Position numbers and translations under genes: made by a program. The notes under the pieces were generated by a model. The model made no database searches. It saw nothing but the letters and a program-made list of their open reading frames with translations, and was not told the DNA's origin. From NCBI GenBank assembly GCA_964023275.1, contig OZ029929.1:9746856-9810855 (forward strand): DNA of 64,000 nt. The letters are read 5' to 3'. Positions 10,440-22,700 of this stretch are shown in pieces (the first letter of the stretch is position 1; each line of letters opens with the position of its first letter). This DNA is from Norana najaformis (lineage: Eukaryota; Annelida; Clitellata; Crassiclitellata; Hormogastridae).

Positions 10440-11240
10440 GTGAAGGAGGAGGCGCGATAGGAGGAGAAGGGCAGTTCAGCAAGGAGGGGCTCGTCAACAA
10501 AGCAGGCGATACATCACTGGAGATTCTCTAGGTTGGCGGGTGACACACATTGGAGCGGCAGCGGCGGGCACGGACGCCCCGACGAAGTGCTATGCAGATG
10601 GCATCGACCAGGACAACCTGCAGCTTAGCGGCGGAACGATGACCGGCGACAAAAACATGGGAGGATACAGACTGAAAGGGCTTCTCACAGACCCACCAAA
10701 ACCAGATAGCGACGCAACGAGCTGGGCGCAAGTGGTGTAGCTGGTCACCGACGCCACGACGAACAACGGAACTAAGCCCGATGGGCCGCAGTACTTGACC
10801 AATAAGCGGTACGTAGACAAGCAGGACGCCCTGCGCGTCCTCAGAGCGGCGACACAATGTCAGATGCTTTTGTTACGCCTCAGTTCGCCATGAGTGTGGC
10901 TGCTGGGGAGGGCCTGAGGTCGATACGAAGGTCGGCGGTACCTCGTCCGCGACTGCACTGAGTCATGGCATACAAATACACAGAGCAGATAATGCGACCC
11001 GCTGCCAATTCAGAAGAGATGCCAACGGGTTTCCAAGTCACCGAACCGACGGAGTCACGGCTGTTGCTATGTGCATGGTCTAGCATGGCCAGCCAGCCGA
11101 TAGCGGAAAAGAAACCAGAGAATGCACAAAATGTGGCGTCAGCAATTGCGTTGACATCGCGTCCACGAGCGCTATGTACATGGGTTTGATCGCGACCCCA
11201 ATGGGCGTTTCGGCAGGAGTAGCCTGATGGTTAACGGAGC
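10440..11240 (+). mobile_element. virus-like element fossil with fibre/tail-like repeats
   Basis: This island is visibly more GC-rich than its surroundings. It encodes pieces with the pattern LSGGTMTGDKNMGG followed by SDATSW and, further on, KRYVDKQDAL. That is the repeat wording of phage-type tail or receptor-binding fibres, also found in large DNA viruses and virus-like elements. It is broken, with several breaks. Its family cannot be fixed. The Polinton polymerase fossil at 3000-3560 makes a common origin possible but not shown. Confidence 0.5.
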
Positions 11241-11282
11241 TGACCTCGGTGAGGCACCCAGGTGGTAGTGCTTCCCAAATGG

Positions 11283-11925
11283 TAAGAGGATAATAACCCC
11301 CGGACAATAACCCCGGACAATAACCTCCGGACAATAACCCCCAAACAATTGCCTCCATGCAAACCTCCCGGACAATAACCTCCTATACTGATACAGTACA
11401 TACAGTAAAGAGTAGACATGAAAGAATGACCAACCATCCAAGAACTAAATATTGGACAATTATTAGACAATTGGGCACAGAGTACACGTGAAAGACTTAC
11501 ATACATCAAAAACTAATTATTAGACAATTATTAGACAATTGGGCACAGAGTAGACATGAAAGAATTACCATACAACATGAAAGAGGTCAACCACTATATA
11601 ATAGAAATGGTTTATGAAAAATACAAAGTGTAAAAATTTGATCTATTTCTATCCATGATTGAATTTATAAAATCTGATCAAGGAAAAGATAAACTTAGTT
11701 TTGAAGGTAATGTATACTTAAAGCAGAAAAATTTAGCAAACGGTGTAGTGTCGTTTGAGTGCGAAAAGAGATGCTTATGTCTAATAAATTAATATATAAA
11801 CTGTATGATTAATATACATTATCTGTATATTTATATAATTAATATATCAGTATAGGGGGTTGATATATGGGGAGATTTTGGCATGAGGGGTTATTGTCCT
11901 GGGGGTTACTGTCCTATAACCTAAT
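11283..11925. mobile_element. non-autonomous foldback/MITE-like element
   Basis: The left arm (11288-11385) is a minisatellite of ~14-bp units, GGACAATAACCCCC, in at least five copies. The right arm (11854-11919) holds the same unit in reverse orientation (GGGGTTATTGTCC). The ~460-bp middle is AT-rich and has no open frame. Such tandem inverted ends suit a foldback-type DNA element. It abuts the start of duplicated segment A at ~11929. Confidence 0.6.
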
Positions 11926-11928
11926 TGA

Positions 11929-14660
11929 AGAGGAAAGTTATATTGATGGAATCTGTTTGTACTTATCTAAAGATTTTGTTACAGTTATTAGCAATTTACA
12001 GGCCTATATCTTTTTTGGTGTCTTGAAAATTACATATCTTATCACAATAGTTTATGGTTAAATTAATTGTCCTTGAACTTAAATAAACCTAGTTACCTGT
12101 ATATGTTGTTCTCTAGCTCAAGAAGAAACGCTTCTAATCTCGGCACTTAACGGGTTGCGTGGATGTGCAGATACACTGAATGGTCAACCGTCGACTAAAT
12201 TCCGCAGGGTTAAAATTATTACAAGTTAAAGATAGAACGACGTTTAGAGATTTTAGCATCAATATGTAAGACAAAATGAATCGCTATATTACAAGTGTAA
12301 TCTCTTCTTCTCATATATAATAAGAAAAGAATTTGACATGACAAGCGATCGCGTATGTATGCGCGCAAAGAAAGAAGAGTAATAGTTTCGGGTGATAGAG
12401 TTCTTGTGTCTCAACCCGTAGTCTAATTTGATGAGTCCCGCCGCTAGAGAATTTTATGAGATATTCAGTACAGTAAGAGCGTGGACTAAAAAACAGGCCC
12501 AAGTGGGCCTACACAAGTGGGAATATGGTTCGTATGACTGCACATATAAGTAATTATATATACACTTATAAGTTCTTGTCTATTAAGTACGCCATCAGCT
12601 TAACCAGTATTACGACTGTATATAAACGGTTGATGAACACAAATTTTCACTCTCTATATTCAACCGCTTGCCATTAAATAAAATGTCAAATGGAAATAAT
12701 CCGATAGCGGCTTTTTGGCCAGAAATACAGCTTTGCGAACCACTTAAGACAGAGTGGCTTAATGAATAAATCTTGAGCGCCGTTTATTGAATACAAAAGC
12801 AAAGTAAGTTTTTACGTCGCATCACAATTCCGACGAAATTTTTTTACAGTGTGTGCACGAAAGCCAACGCTCATGGCGATTTCATCAATAGTTAACGACG
12901 GAACAAGATGCGACACTTGACACAAAAATGCTTGTCGATTCCTTTAAAAATGTCCGAATGTTGATAAAAAGAGCCATTTTCCCAATGCTCAAGAAATCAA
13001 CTATGTAACTTGTTACAGCCCAGACTAGTAGACGAGCATTGCAAGAAATCAGGGTGGATCATGTGCACGCTTGTTGGCAATCGTACAGTTTAGACAAAAG
13101 AGAGGTAATCTTAATTTTACTTGTCCTTAGTCTTTTTTATCACCTTTCCGATTAGGCCTAGTAGATGTGCAACTTCACGGACCAGAGCGCAGGTCCCATA
13201 TGTTAGGCCTACCGCCCAAGCGCCAGGCCATTGGGCGCACGATAAACATTAGATGGACCATTTTTACATACCAGTACAAAGTTTCGTTTTGACCAGATTT
13301 CGGCTGCACGTCAGTAATTATATATAGATATAGGCTTTCGGCTATATAAGTAGGCCAGGAGCGCAAACACTATTACGATCGTATGTGCACGGCTGATGAA
13401 CACATGATGCTGACCGAGTAAATCCTTACAAAGAATTAAATGAACTAAACCGAGTCTTAAGCACGGGCAGCTGTTGTAAAAAGACTGATATATCGACATA
13501 CACTCGTTGCCAAGGTAACATCTATGTGCAAACAGTTAAGTTTTAGAAGGCGGAAAACGCATTTAGGCCTACTTCCAATTAACGAGTAATAGGTTCATTT
13601 GTTAAACCAAACTAATCAGCTATTCATTTGGGAAAAAAACGTAAAAATTAGGTTTTTGCTATTGAAGTTTTCTGTTTTGTAGAAAAATATGAACTAAATC
13701 TACTAATTTAAGAGGTTGTTCCATTGACGAATGCAAAATGTTTATACCTTGGCTGTGCACCTTAAGATCTAGCAACAACTTTTGTGTGCTAGAAATCACT
13801 TCTTATTACTTAACAATAAATAACAATAATATTTTTCTTTTTAGGCTTTATTAATATTGAATTAAAGCAGATGAGACCGTTTCTTGTAATGCGAACATTA
13901 ACGTTAGTTTTCCATTTCATTCTAGTTTTCACTAAACTATATTACCTAGAACTAGAACGTAACTTCTAGAGATCCCGTATGACCATATAACCTATTCTAT
14001 TCAAACCAGCATCTTACATCTAAATGACAGGTTAATAAACGCTGACATTAAACAAGACTGTAGGTTACAAAATGACTGTCTCAGCGACTAATTATTCAAC
14101 ACCTAGTCTGCTAGGTCGAACAGATACAATGTAAACTCTCAGGGCTCTTTCTACGCTTTCGCTATCTATTTCTCTCTCTTTCTCTCTCATTCTCTCTCTC
14201 TCTGTCTCTCTCCCTTCATCCTGCTTCTCTTACCCTCGATTCTTCGCAGCTCGGTTGCCACTAAGAGTTTCGTGGTGATTAGATCAAGTGAACATATATT
14301 AGAACACACATATACAACATATATATACAACACATATATACAACACGTTAACAAATGCGTAGGAATAGTTTAATATATATAATATGAGACACAGGCATAT
14401 GAATTATGCCCTCAGATCAATGACAACCATACAAGATTATAGCAATAAACAAATAAATAGTCCTTATTTGTATCTATCAAGAGCACATGCATTATATCGT
14501 GTAGAATAATTACATGCATGTAAAATAGTAATAACACGAGCGAATATAATAGATGGGCATGCACAACTAAATATAACTAAATATCGATTCACAAAACTAC
14601 TTATAATCAGTTTAGATTTAAGAAGAGGCGGCATTAATGGTGAAACGGCTCATCGTAACG
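11929..14660. repeat. segmental duplicate A of the ANK 3' flank (gene absent)
   Basis: The block aligns in order with 55752-60690 (copy C) and, from ~13490 on, with copy B (14663-19345). It ends at the words that, in copy B, lie a few hundred bases beyond the stop codon of the ANK gene, but here it runs directly into copy B, with no ANK gene between. It lacks the SINE (56895-57108), the LINE at 57371-57963 and the LINE tail of B and C, so it serves as an empty site for the first two. A CT-rich microsatellite lies at ~14168-14215. Confidence 0.75.
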
Positions 14661-14662
14661 AC

Positions 14663-14695
14663 ATATCTTAGTTGCCAAGGTAACACCTCCGATGT
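14663..14695. repeat. start of duplicate B, left of the inserted LINE
   Basis: GTTGCCAAGGTAACA here matches copy A at ~13505. Copy B is split by the LINE and resumes at 17383. Confidence 0.65.
14685..14695. repeat. target-site duplication, left copy
   Basis: ACCTCCGATGT, identical to 17383-17393, flanks the RTE-like LINE. Confidence 0.85.
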
Positions 14696-17382
14696 CATGT
14701 CATGTCATGTCATGCACCAACGTCGCTGCGCGACGGTTGGCTACATGAATGGACTAGAGCTCTCCACTGACGCCTATTGCGTGCAGCGGCGAGAAGATAA
14801 GAACCAGAAAGGTTAGTCCAGGAAAGAATATTGTCGATCCAGTTAATTTGGGGTCTGCCACGGTGTCGATAGCCTTCAACGTGACCCAGAATGATGGAAT
14901 TTTCTATGGAATCTTGAGGAAGTCTAATGATGTGACCAAAATAGCGGAGTTTGCGAGCTTTAGTGGAACTCAAGAGCTCAGGATAAGTTCTAGCAAGGTG
15001 ATAAACTTGCTCCGTGGTAAGCTTGAGTGTCCAGGGGATGCGCAGAAGCTTTCGAATGCATTTGTTCTCAAAAATCTGGATTTGCTTCTCTTCAGCTTTT
15101 TTGAGCGTCCATGATTCGCACCCATAGGTTGCAACTGACCATACCAGGGATTTCATCAAACGAAGTTTGGTTTGAGTGCTGATGGATTTGTTTTTCCAGA
15201 CCTTCGTGAGTTTCACCATGACTTCCATACCCATGGCCAATCTGGACTTAACATCGCCGGAGCACTTTGCGTCGCTTGAAATTTTGCTGCCCAGGTATGT
15301 AAAGTTATCAACCTGCTTGAGTTTATCGCCTGCAACTAAAACCTCGAGGACCTCGTCGGTGTTGGTCATAACTTTCGTTTTCGAAGTATTTATCTTTAAA
15401 CTGTACTCCTCAGCAGCGGTTTCGACTCTTCGGACGAGTTCCTGGAGTTCCTCCGGTGAAGTGGCGACCAAGAGGATGTCATCGGCATATCTGAGATTAC
15501 TGATGACTTTACCGCCGATTCTAAAGCCACCGGTGAATCTATCAAGAGCTTTACGCATCACTTGTTCCGCGAGGATGTTAAATAGGCAAGGAGAGATGTT
15601 ACAACCTTGTCGAACGCCTTTCTTAACGCGGAACCATTCAGAGGAGATGTTATCAGTTTTGACGGCTGCGCGTTGTTGTTTGTAGAGGTTCCGTAGCAGT
15701 TGGACAAGCTGTGGAGGAAAACCCATGTCCAGCATGGTCAACCATAGTTGACCGTGTTGCACCATATCAAACGCTTTTGTGAAATCAATGAAGCAAAAGT
15801 AGAGAGGCTGGTTTCTCTCTTTTGCTTTTTCCATGATAATCCGGAGGTTCATTATCTGGTCGCGAGTGCCTCGTTTGGGTCTGAAACCGGCCTGTTCAGG
15901 AGCCAATTCAGTGTCAAGCTTGGCTTGAATGCGCTCGAGAATGACTCTGAGTAGAATTTTGCTTGCATGAGAAACCAGCGCGATGGTTCTGTAATTCTCA
16001 CAGCAAAGCAGGTCACCTTTTTTGGGTAAAGGGATAAAAACCGATTGTGTCCAGTCGTCGGGCCAAACGCCCGAGGTCCATACGTCAATGCAGATCTTGT
16101 GTAGCGCGGTAAGGGTCATATCGCCACCGAACCTGAGGAGCTCAGTGGTGATGCCGTCTGGACCCGGGGCTTTGCGCAAAGAAGCTTTGAGCAAAGTTCT
16201 TTCGATTTCTTCTCGCAGTGGTGGGGGTTCCCTTTCCGGGATTTCGAACGTTATCTCATCTTCGTTGCCGGTGTAGAGTCCTTCACAATATTCCTTCCAA
16301 CGTTCGTTGACCTTAGTCGGATCAACCAACTTTTTTCCAGTAATGTCTTTGATAGCTGTCTTGCGCGCCTGAAACGGTCTGGTGAGATTTCTGACTGTCT
16401 GAAAGACCGGCCTGTTGTTACCTCGTCTTGCGTTCTCTTCGAGTTCGCAACAAAGCGCATTGAGATTGGCTTCCTTATCTTTCCGAAGTCTTCTCTGAAC
16501 TTCTCCGCGTAGAATCTTGTATTCGATCGGTGATTTCGTCTTGGCTTCACGCTTCTTCTTGATAAGCGCGAAAGTGTCATCGGAAATCCAGTTTTTTCTC
16601 TTCTCTGAGTCTAAGGGAATAATCATCTGCGCGGCTTCCGTGGTGATATTTTTGAGTTGAGACCAGAGTTCAGTGGGAGGGCTGGGTTCTTCGACGCAGT
16701 TTAAAGCGTCGAAGCGGTTGGCTACCTCCACTGCGTATTCATGTCTCAACTGGACGTCGCGTAGCTTGTCCAGATCCAGAAGGGGAAGTCTGCGAGATTT
16801 AGTTTTTCTGAAACGGAGCTTAAATTTGAGGAAGACAAGATTGTGATCGGTATCACAATCCATATCGAGTCGGGTTTTACAATTGTAAATCGACTGAATC
16901 CAGTGCCTGGGGACCAAGATAAAGTCGATCTGAGATCTATAGATATCTCCAGGGCTTTTGTAAGTGTATCTGTGCTTGGGGTGGAGTTGGTGGCGGGTGT
17001 TAGCAATGACCAGATTGTTTTCCGCACAGAAATCGATCAGCATCTGACCTCTGTCGTTTCTCTCACCGTAGCCAAACTTGCCAAGAACTTCTTTTTCCGT
17101 TGCGCCCTCTCCGACGCGAGCGTTAAAGTCGCCTGTAACGATGATAATGTTTCGGCTGGGTGTTTCCGCAAGTATTTGTCTGATTTCTCCGTAAAATTGT
17201 TCAACTTCCTCGTCGGGCTTGTCAGCCGTTGGTGCATAGCACTGGATGATTGTAAAGTCTCTGGGTGAGGCGGCGATCGTTGTCGAGATAACTCTGCTGC
17301 TGATCGGGTTGTAAGAGATCAAGCAGGGAGCGATGGCTTTGTCGAGCCAGATGGCCACGCCGTGATGTTCGCGTAATCCTTG
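14696..17382 (-). mobile_element. young 5'-truncated RTE-like LINE (endonuclease plus reverse transcriptase)
   Basis: One long open frame on the minus strand runs to a stop at ~14710 and is followed by a tail of CATGA units. From the N side, the C-terminal two-thirds of an APE-type endonuclease (GDFNARVG, QIDFILVPRHW, CDTDHNLV) lead into a reverse transcriptase with FIDFTKAFD, GVRQGCNISP and catalytic LRYADDILL, then the C-terminal domain (TYGCESWTL, RYFGHIIRL). It resembles the family often mislabelled craniofacial development protein 2. The start of the endonuclease is missing. The exact 11-bp target duplication and the unbroken frame make this a recent insertion. The 911-aa frame begins at 17445 in flanking host DNA; only residues after ~20 belong to the LINE. 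Confidence 0.92.
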
Positions 17383-17918
17383 ACCTCCGATGTGCGAACA
17401 GTTAATTTTCAGAAGGCGTGAAAACGTATTTAGGCCTACTTCCAATTAACGAGTAATAAATTTATCTGTTAAACCAAAATAATCAGCTACTCCTTTGAAA
17501 AACCTAAAAATGTAGTCTTTTATTATTGAATTTTCTGTTTTGTTGAAAAATGCAAAATATATCGTTAATTTCTATCATACATGAGGTATTGCTAGACTTT
17601 AAAGTGGACAGACGAGGTATAAACATAATGGATTCGGTTATGTGGACAGCCTCTTAAATTAATAGATATGAAGCGTTTACATCTGTTAGAACCGGCTTAG
17701 CACATAGGTAACTGATAAGATATTCCATGTCGATGCTTTGCAAATGCAAGACGCACACTTCTAGATAACTAGAGGACACGGTTCATGGAGATTTTCCAGT
17801 TGCTGGATCAATTATCTGGAATAGCTTACCACCTGGCATCTGTAACCGCAGTCTGTTAATATTTCATTGTTTCTTAAAGTGCACTGTCGTGACTGAGCGA
17901 TCCGTGACAGCCCAGGCT

Positions 17919-18140
17919 GTAGTTTAACTACTAGTAACAACTAATGTCAAACAAAGTAGTTCAGAACTCCTTTGGAAGGGTTTTAGGGTTTTTGGAAGGG
18001 TTGGCAGGGTTTTTATAGTTTAACGACTAGTTAGAACTACTATTGAAAAACGTATTTCTGAATCTCTTGGCAGAGTTTTTGTAGTTTAACTACTAGTAAC
18101 AACTACTGTTGAAAAAAGTAGTGCAGAACTTCTTGGCTAG
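17919..18140. repeat. minisatellite of ~70-75 bp units
   Basis: Three imperfect units begin with TAGTTTAACTACTAGT or close variants and end near TTCAGAACT or TTCTTGG. Copy C has a shorter version at ~59365-59435. Confidence 0.6.
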
Positions 18141-18610
18141 GGCCATTACTAATATGTCAAAATATGAACACATAAACCTTGCACTCATTTCTCTGCACTG
18201 GTTTCTTGTTCAGCAAAGGATTTCAGTTTATAGAACATTGAGCTCTGGCCAACCACAATATTTAAAAAAGGTCCTCGTTTCTCAGACTTCTCATTATATG
18301 ACTAGCTTACCTTATTGCCTTTCGCTAGTGATACGCAAGACTATAACTGTTTTTAATGAACGGGCGTTTTTGTTTGCTTAACCTAGATTTTAGAGCTGTC
18401 TTCCTATATCTGTTTGTTCTGATCAGTCGCTTGTGTAATTTCGTTCTCAACTTAAGACTTAACTTTTCAAATTGCTTATCCGCAATAGACTGCCTCTCCG
18501 TCTGAGTGGTCTGATTTTCTGGATATTGGCCTAATTGCCGCTTGGTGTCGGAGAACTGTCGGTTGATGCCTTGTGCATCATATACCGGCGCTAGAGAAGT
18601 TAGTACTTAA
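18110..18610 (+). mobile_element. CR1/L2-like LINE 3' fragment
   Basis: The plus-strand words NLALISLHWFLVQQRISVYR, YCLSLVIRKT and NERAFLFA are the C-terminal signature of CR1/L2-type reverse transcriptases. The 3' end GATGCCTTGTGCAT...CCGGCG recurs at 26220-26640 and 59430-59950 and, inverted, at 6490-6990 and 32490-32560. Confidence 0.75.
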
Positions 18611-19183
18611 CAATAACTAACAGTATTATTCGTTTTAGACTTTATCAATATTGGATAAAAGCAGATGACATCGTTTCTTGTAATGCGAACATTAATTTGT
18701 TTTTACCAGTGCATCCTAGATTTTACGAAACTACATTACCTACAACGAGAACGTAACTTCTAGATCTCCTTAATGACCATTTTACCTAATCTACCAAAAA
18801 AGTATCTTATTTCTAATCCTGTACTCAGATACAGGTTATGCGCGAATGTAGGTTACCAAACGACTGTCTGAGCAACTAAATATTCAACTCCTAGTCTGAC
18901 CTTCGTACTCTTTCACTCTGTCTCTGTCTCTATCTCTTTCTCCTTCTTTCTCTCCCTCTCTCCCTCTCTGTTTCTCTTTCTCTAGATTCTGGGCAGAGTT
19001 ACATGGTGATTTCTGTAAGACCACGTGAACACATATGAACACTTCTACATAACACATACATAACACGTTCACAAGTGCGTATGAATAGGGGTAGCATGCA
19101 TTAAATGGAACATAGGCATATATTATATGCCCGAACTTCAATGAGAACAATACAGGAATATAATTATAAGCGATTAAGTAGTC

Positions 19184-19189
19184 TTTATT
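19184..19189 (-). terminator. candidate poly(A) signal for ANK2
   Basis: AATAAA on the minus strand, ~520 bases past the ANK2 stop. It is the best-placed signal seen but is not otherwise supported. Confidence 0.3.
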
Positions 19190-19345
19190 TGCATATGTCA
19201 GCGCACATGCATTACATTGTGTAGAACAATTACATGCATTCAAAATAGTTATAACAAGAGCAAGTATAATAGATGGGCATGCACACCTAAAATATCGATT
19301 CCCAAAACTACTTTTAAGCAGCTTAGATTTAACGGGAGACAGAAT

Positions 19346-19710
19346 TAAAGGTGAAACGGCTTATCATAAAAAGGAAAATCCAAATATCGCCTCATTAGAA
19401 TCAATCGATTGACAAAGACTTCTGAATATCCGTATTTCAACTTTAACATCATTTAGGCTGAAGCATATAAAGAGCGCCTCTCACTTTTTTCCTTTGAAGC
19501 GGAGCCTTACAAATATCTGGCTACAATTAAAATTACTATTCGGTGATCCCTGATTCGACCAACTGCTCATAAATTTTCACCAAGGAGTTGACAGAAACAT
19601 CAAAAAACCCAAGCTAATCAAGAACATCGCTCCAAATGATGAAAAAGAGAAACACGAATCCACATTCGTCACTTTGCTACTGACATCAGATTATGACCTT
19701 AGAATAACAT
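19346..19710. other. ANK2 3' untranslated/flanking region
   Basis: No coding region. This is the ANK2-proximal end of duplicate B, with weak matches to the other copies. Confidence 0.4.
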
Positions 19711-22700
19711 TCACTGCCTGGAACTACGTGAAGACAGCTTACTTATAAATTCTTTCCTATCAAATTTTTCCCACAATGGGTCATGATATGCATTAAGACT
19801 TCCACTGAAATAGTCGTAATTCTTTTGGAGTATAGGTATATCTATTGCAGTGTCATCTGGACATAGGTTCAGATAAATATCGTAGGCCGCAGAGAACTTG
19901 AAGTCTGAAGAAACGTTCAACTCATCCGCATCGCTTTCAGATTCATCTCCATAATCGAGTTGTATCACGCGCTGTCTTAATGAAGGCATAAGGTAACAGG
20001 GGTAAACGTGATGTCGAGAAAACTCCATGAAGCAAAACATGATCCTCTCGACCCAGAAGGCGAGTTCCGTGCGCGAAATGTTGTCTTCATTTCGTGCTTC
20101 ACTTCCATTTCTGGCATTGAGAGCCTCCATGCAAAAGAGAAGACAAGTTTTCAATTGATATGAAGTCTTCTCATGATCGTGAAGTATCATTTTGCAAACT
20201 ATGTAGGCTGCTTTTATTAAAGGCGAACTTTCTTTGATGATTCGACTTTCTACCGTTGCAAATGAAATTCTAGCAAATTTTTCGGAAAAGAGAAATTGAT
20301 GAGTTTCAACCCTTGGGTTGGGGCGACCAAAGCCTGGCCGATCAAAGACCAGTGTACAACCGTCTGTTTTCACAGTAGGACTAATGCCAGCTGGCAGCGA
20401 ATCTCCTGGCCACCAACCAGACACCTGAACGCAAGCAACTACGTCAATTGATATCTCGACAAAGAGCAAGCCACCCTCTCCGTCGACAATGGGATGAAGC
20501 ATTCTTAGTTCCACCCTCCTAAATAGATAAGATGGCCAATGATATTTCTTTTCGTCTTTTTCGTTTACAATCCCTTCGAACAGATCGTCATCTTTCCAGA
20601 AATTAGGGTTGTTTAAGACATCTATGAGAATATCCTGAAATCTAAAATTGACTTCACGAGTCAGCAGACACTGATCTGAGTCAAAGAAGCAGTCAAAGGC
20701 CTCGTCACTGAGACTGTTGGCATCGTCTCTTGACTTCCGTCTCAGTTGAAAGTAGCCTTCAGGACCCAACGGATTTGAAAACACTTCGCACATTTGGCTA
20801 AATTTAGTTAGTTTAAAGTTATAGTCGAAGTCTGCCGAAATGGTAACTTTTGTTTCTTCTTCGGCGCTACCCATTAAAATCGGTTGGCATTCAAATCGCG
20901 AATCCTTTTTCTTTATACTATGAGCCAAACGGTCCGCGAAGTGTTGTAATGGTGCTTTAAGCTGGCTTACGCGTCTGTTAAGGCGAATAAAGTTGTTTTC
21001 AATCCATATCTTCCAAATTGCTTCTTCTGACGATTCTGGAGAGCGAGATGATTGGGAGCAAATATTAATCGTGGCAGCCACTTTTTGCTTTGTCAATTCT
21101 GTCACGTGATTATTGCTAAACATCTTTGGAATGTTACGCGTGCTCATTCTGATTGGCAATTCCACTTCGTTTTCTGCGTGGATTGTTGTCACTAAGTCGT
21201 CTCGTATTTCCTTATGTTGTCTAGGAGTATATCCGTATCTGTCTTTTGTGTTTTCATTAGCTCCACAATTAACGAGGAAATTGTAAAGATCATTATCTAG
21301 TGCATAATGTAAAGGGGTTTTGTCGTAAGTGTCAGCTGCATTTATGCTACAGCCTAATTCTAGTAGCGCCTCTACTACCTCGCGATATTCCTGGATGCAC
21401 GACTCCATAGCATGGTAGTGCAGGGGAGTTCTTCCCTTGTCATCTGTAACAGTAGCTAAACTCCTGAAATTCTCTTTTTTTAAGTCGATTCTTTCATGCT
21501 CCTGTTCTGTTTCGCAAACAGGAGAGATGATGAGTCGATGCAAGGGACTTCGATCTCGTAGGTTTCGAATAGCCGCGCGATTCTCAAGTTCTTTGATAGT
21601 TGCCGAATTCATTCGCCTGTAAGATTTTACTGCCAAATCAAGTGGCGTGTTTCCTGTGAAGTCCATGGCATTTATATTTGTTTCGTCAACGCGTAACAAC
21701 AATTTAACTATTTCTTGTTCACATACAGTAGTTTTCTTTTCGTCTTTATTGAATTGCGTTACAAAATAATCCTTCCATATGCTAATCTGAAGAAAATTGT
21801 TGATGCCATATTTTTTCTTTTGAAGTTCATTGCAGAAGAAATGCAAATCTAACCAGTTCCCAAATGGTTCATAAATAGCTGCATGCAAGGCAGTATGGCC
21901 GTAATAGTCGTGAAGATTCACGGACGCTTCATTGTTCAGCAGCAGCTGCACTACTTTGACATGATGCGCTGCAGCCGCTTTAATCAAAGCAGTTGCTCCA
22001 TGTTGATCTCTTGCGTCCAGATCGAGTTTCTTTCTCGATTTCTGCTGCCAGTCGAGCAAGATTTGAACGGCGTGACAACAGCCATTTTTGGAAGACGTGA
22101 TCAAAGGCGTTTCACCATCATAATTTTTCACGTTGAAGTCTGCGTCTTTCTCCAACAGCAATTTTATTATATCGTTTACAGTTTGAATCTGCAGAACTCC
22201 CTCTCCTGACTTGTTATTAAGGTGACCGTGAAACTTTTTATCGCAGTTATCTAGCAGCATGAGAAGTGGAGTGTTTAATGTCTCGCCCTGACAGTTTACA
22301 TCGAATCTGTCCGACTTCACAAGAACTTCCGCGATTTCTTTAATATTTTTGCAAATCATAGTGTCATAATGAGCGTGACAGAATGAATATGTCAAGGCAT
22401 GAAAGCTGTCTCCTAGATGCTTCTCAGAATATACACATTGTTGTGTTTTGAGCAATATCTCAACAATTTGCGGTTGGGCGTAATGCGTTGCCAGTTCAAG
22501 TGCAGTGTGTCCATCTGAGTCTCTCATTAGCTCCAGAGGCGTGTTTATTTCTACCCAAGTTATTCGAGCAGATACGTATCGACCATTTCGCTTTCTAAAT
22601 TCGTCTGGTTTGATGTTCCTGCTTTCAACCAAGTACCTGACATTCTCTTGAAGCTTGTACCCCTCTTCTTTGAATTTGTCAAAAATCCTGCAACTGTGCT

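Larger units (their letters stand above)
17383..19345. repeat. segmental duplicate B of the ANK 3' flank
   Basis: The block aligns with copy C (from ~57305 to ~60680) and copy A (from ~13520 to 14660). It includes the LINE fragment at 18110-18610, shared with C but absent from A, and a CT-rich microsatellite at ~18912-18985. It lies directly downstream (3') of ANK2. Confidence 0.75.

Noticed and set aside
10528-10857. 109-aa minus-strand frame
   Set aside because: Antisense to the fibre-like fossil on the plus strand.
11288-11385. CRISPR-like array
   Set aside because: Units are back to back without spacers, and the arm has an inverted partner, so it is a minisatellite arm of a foldback element.
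14848-17268. Several plus-strand frames of 60-170 aa
   Set aside because: Antisense shadows of the intact LINE coding frame.
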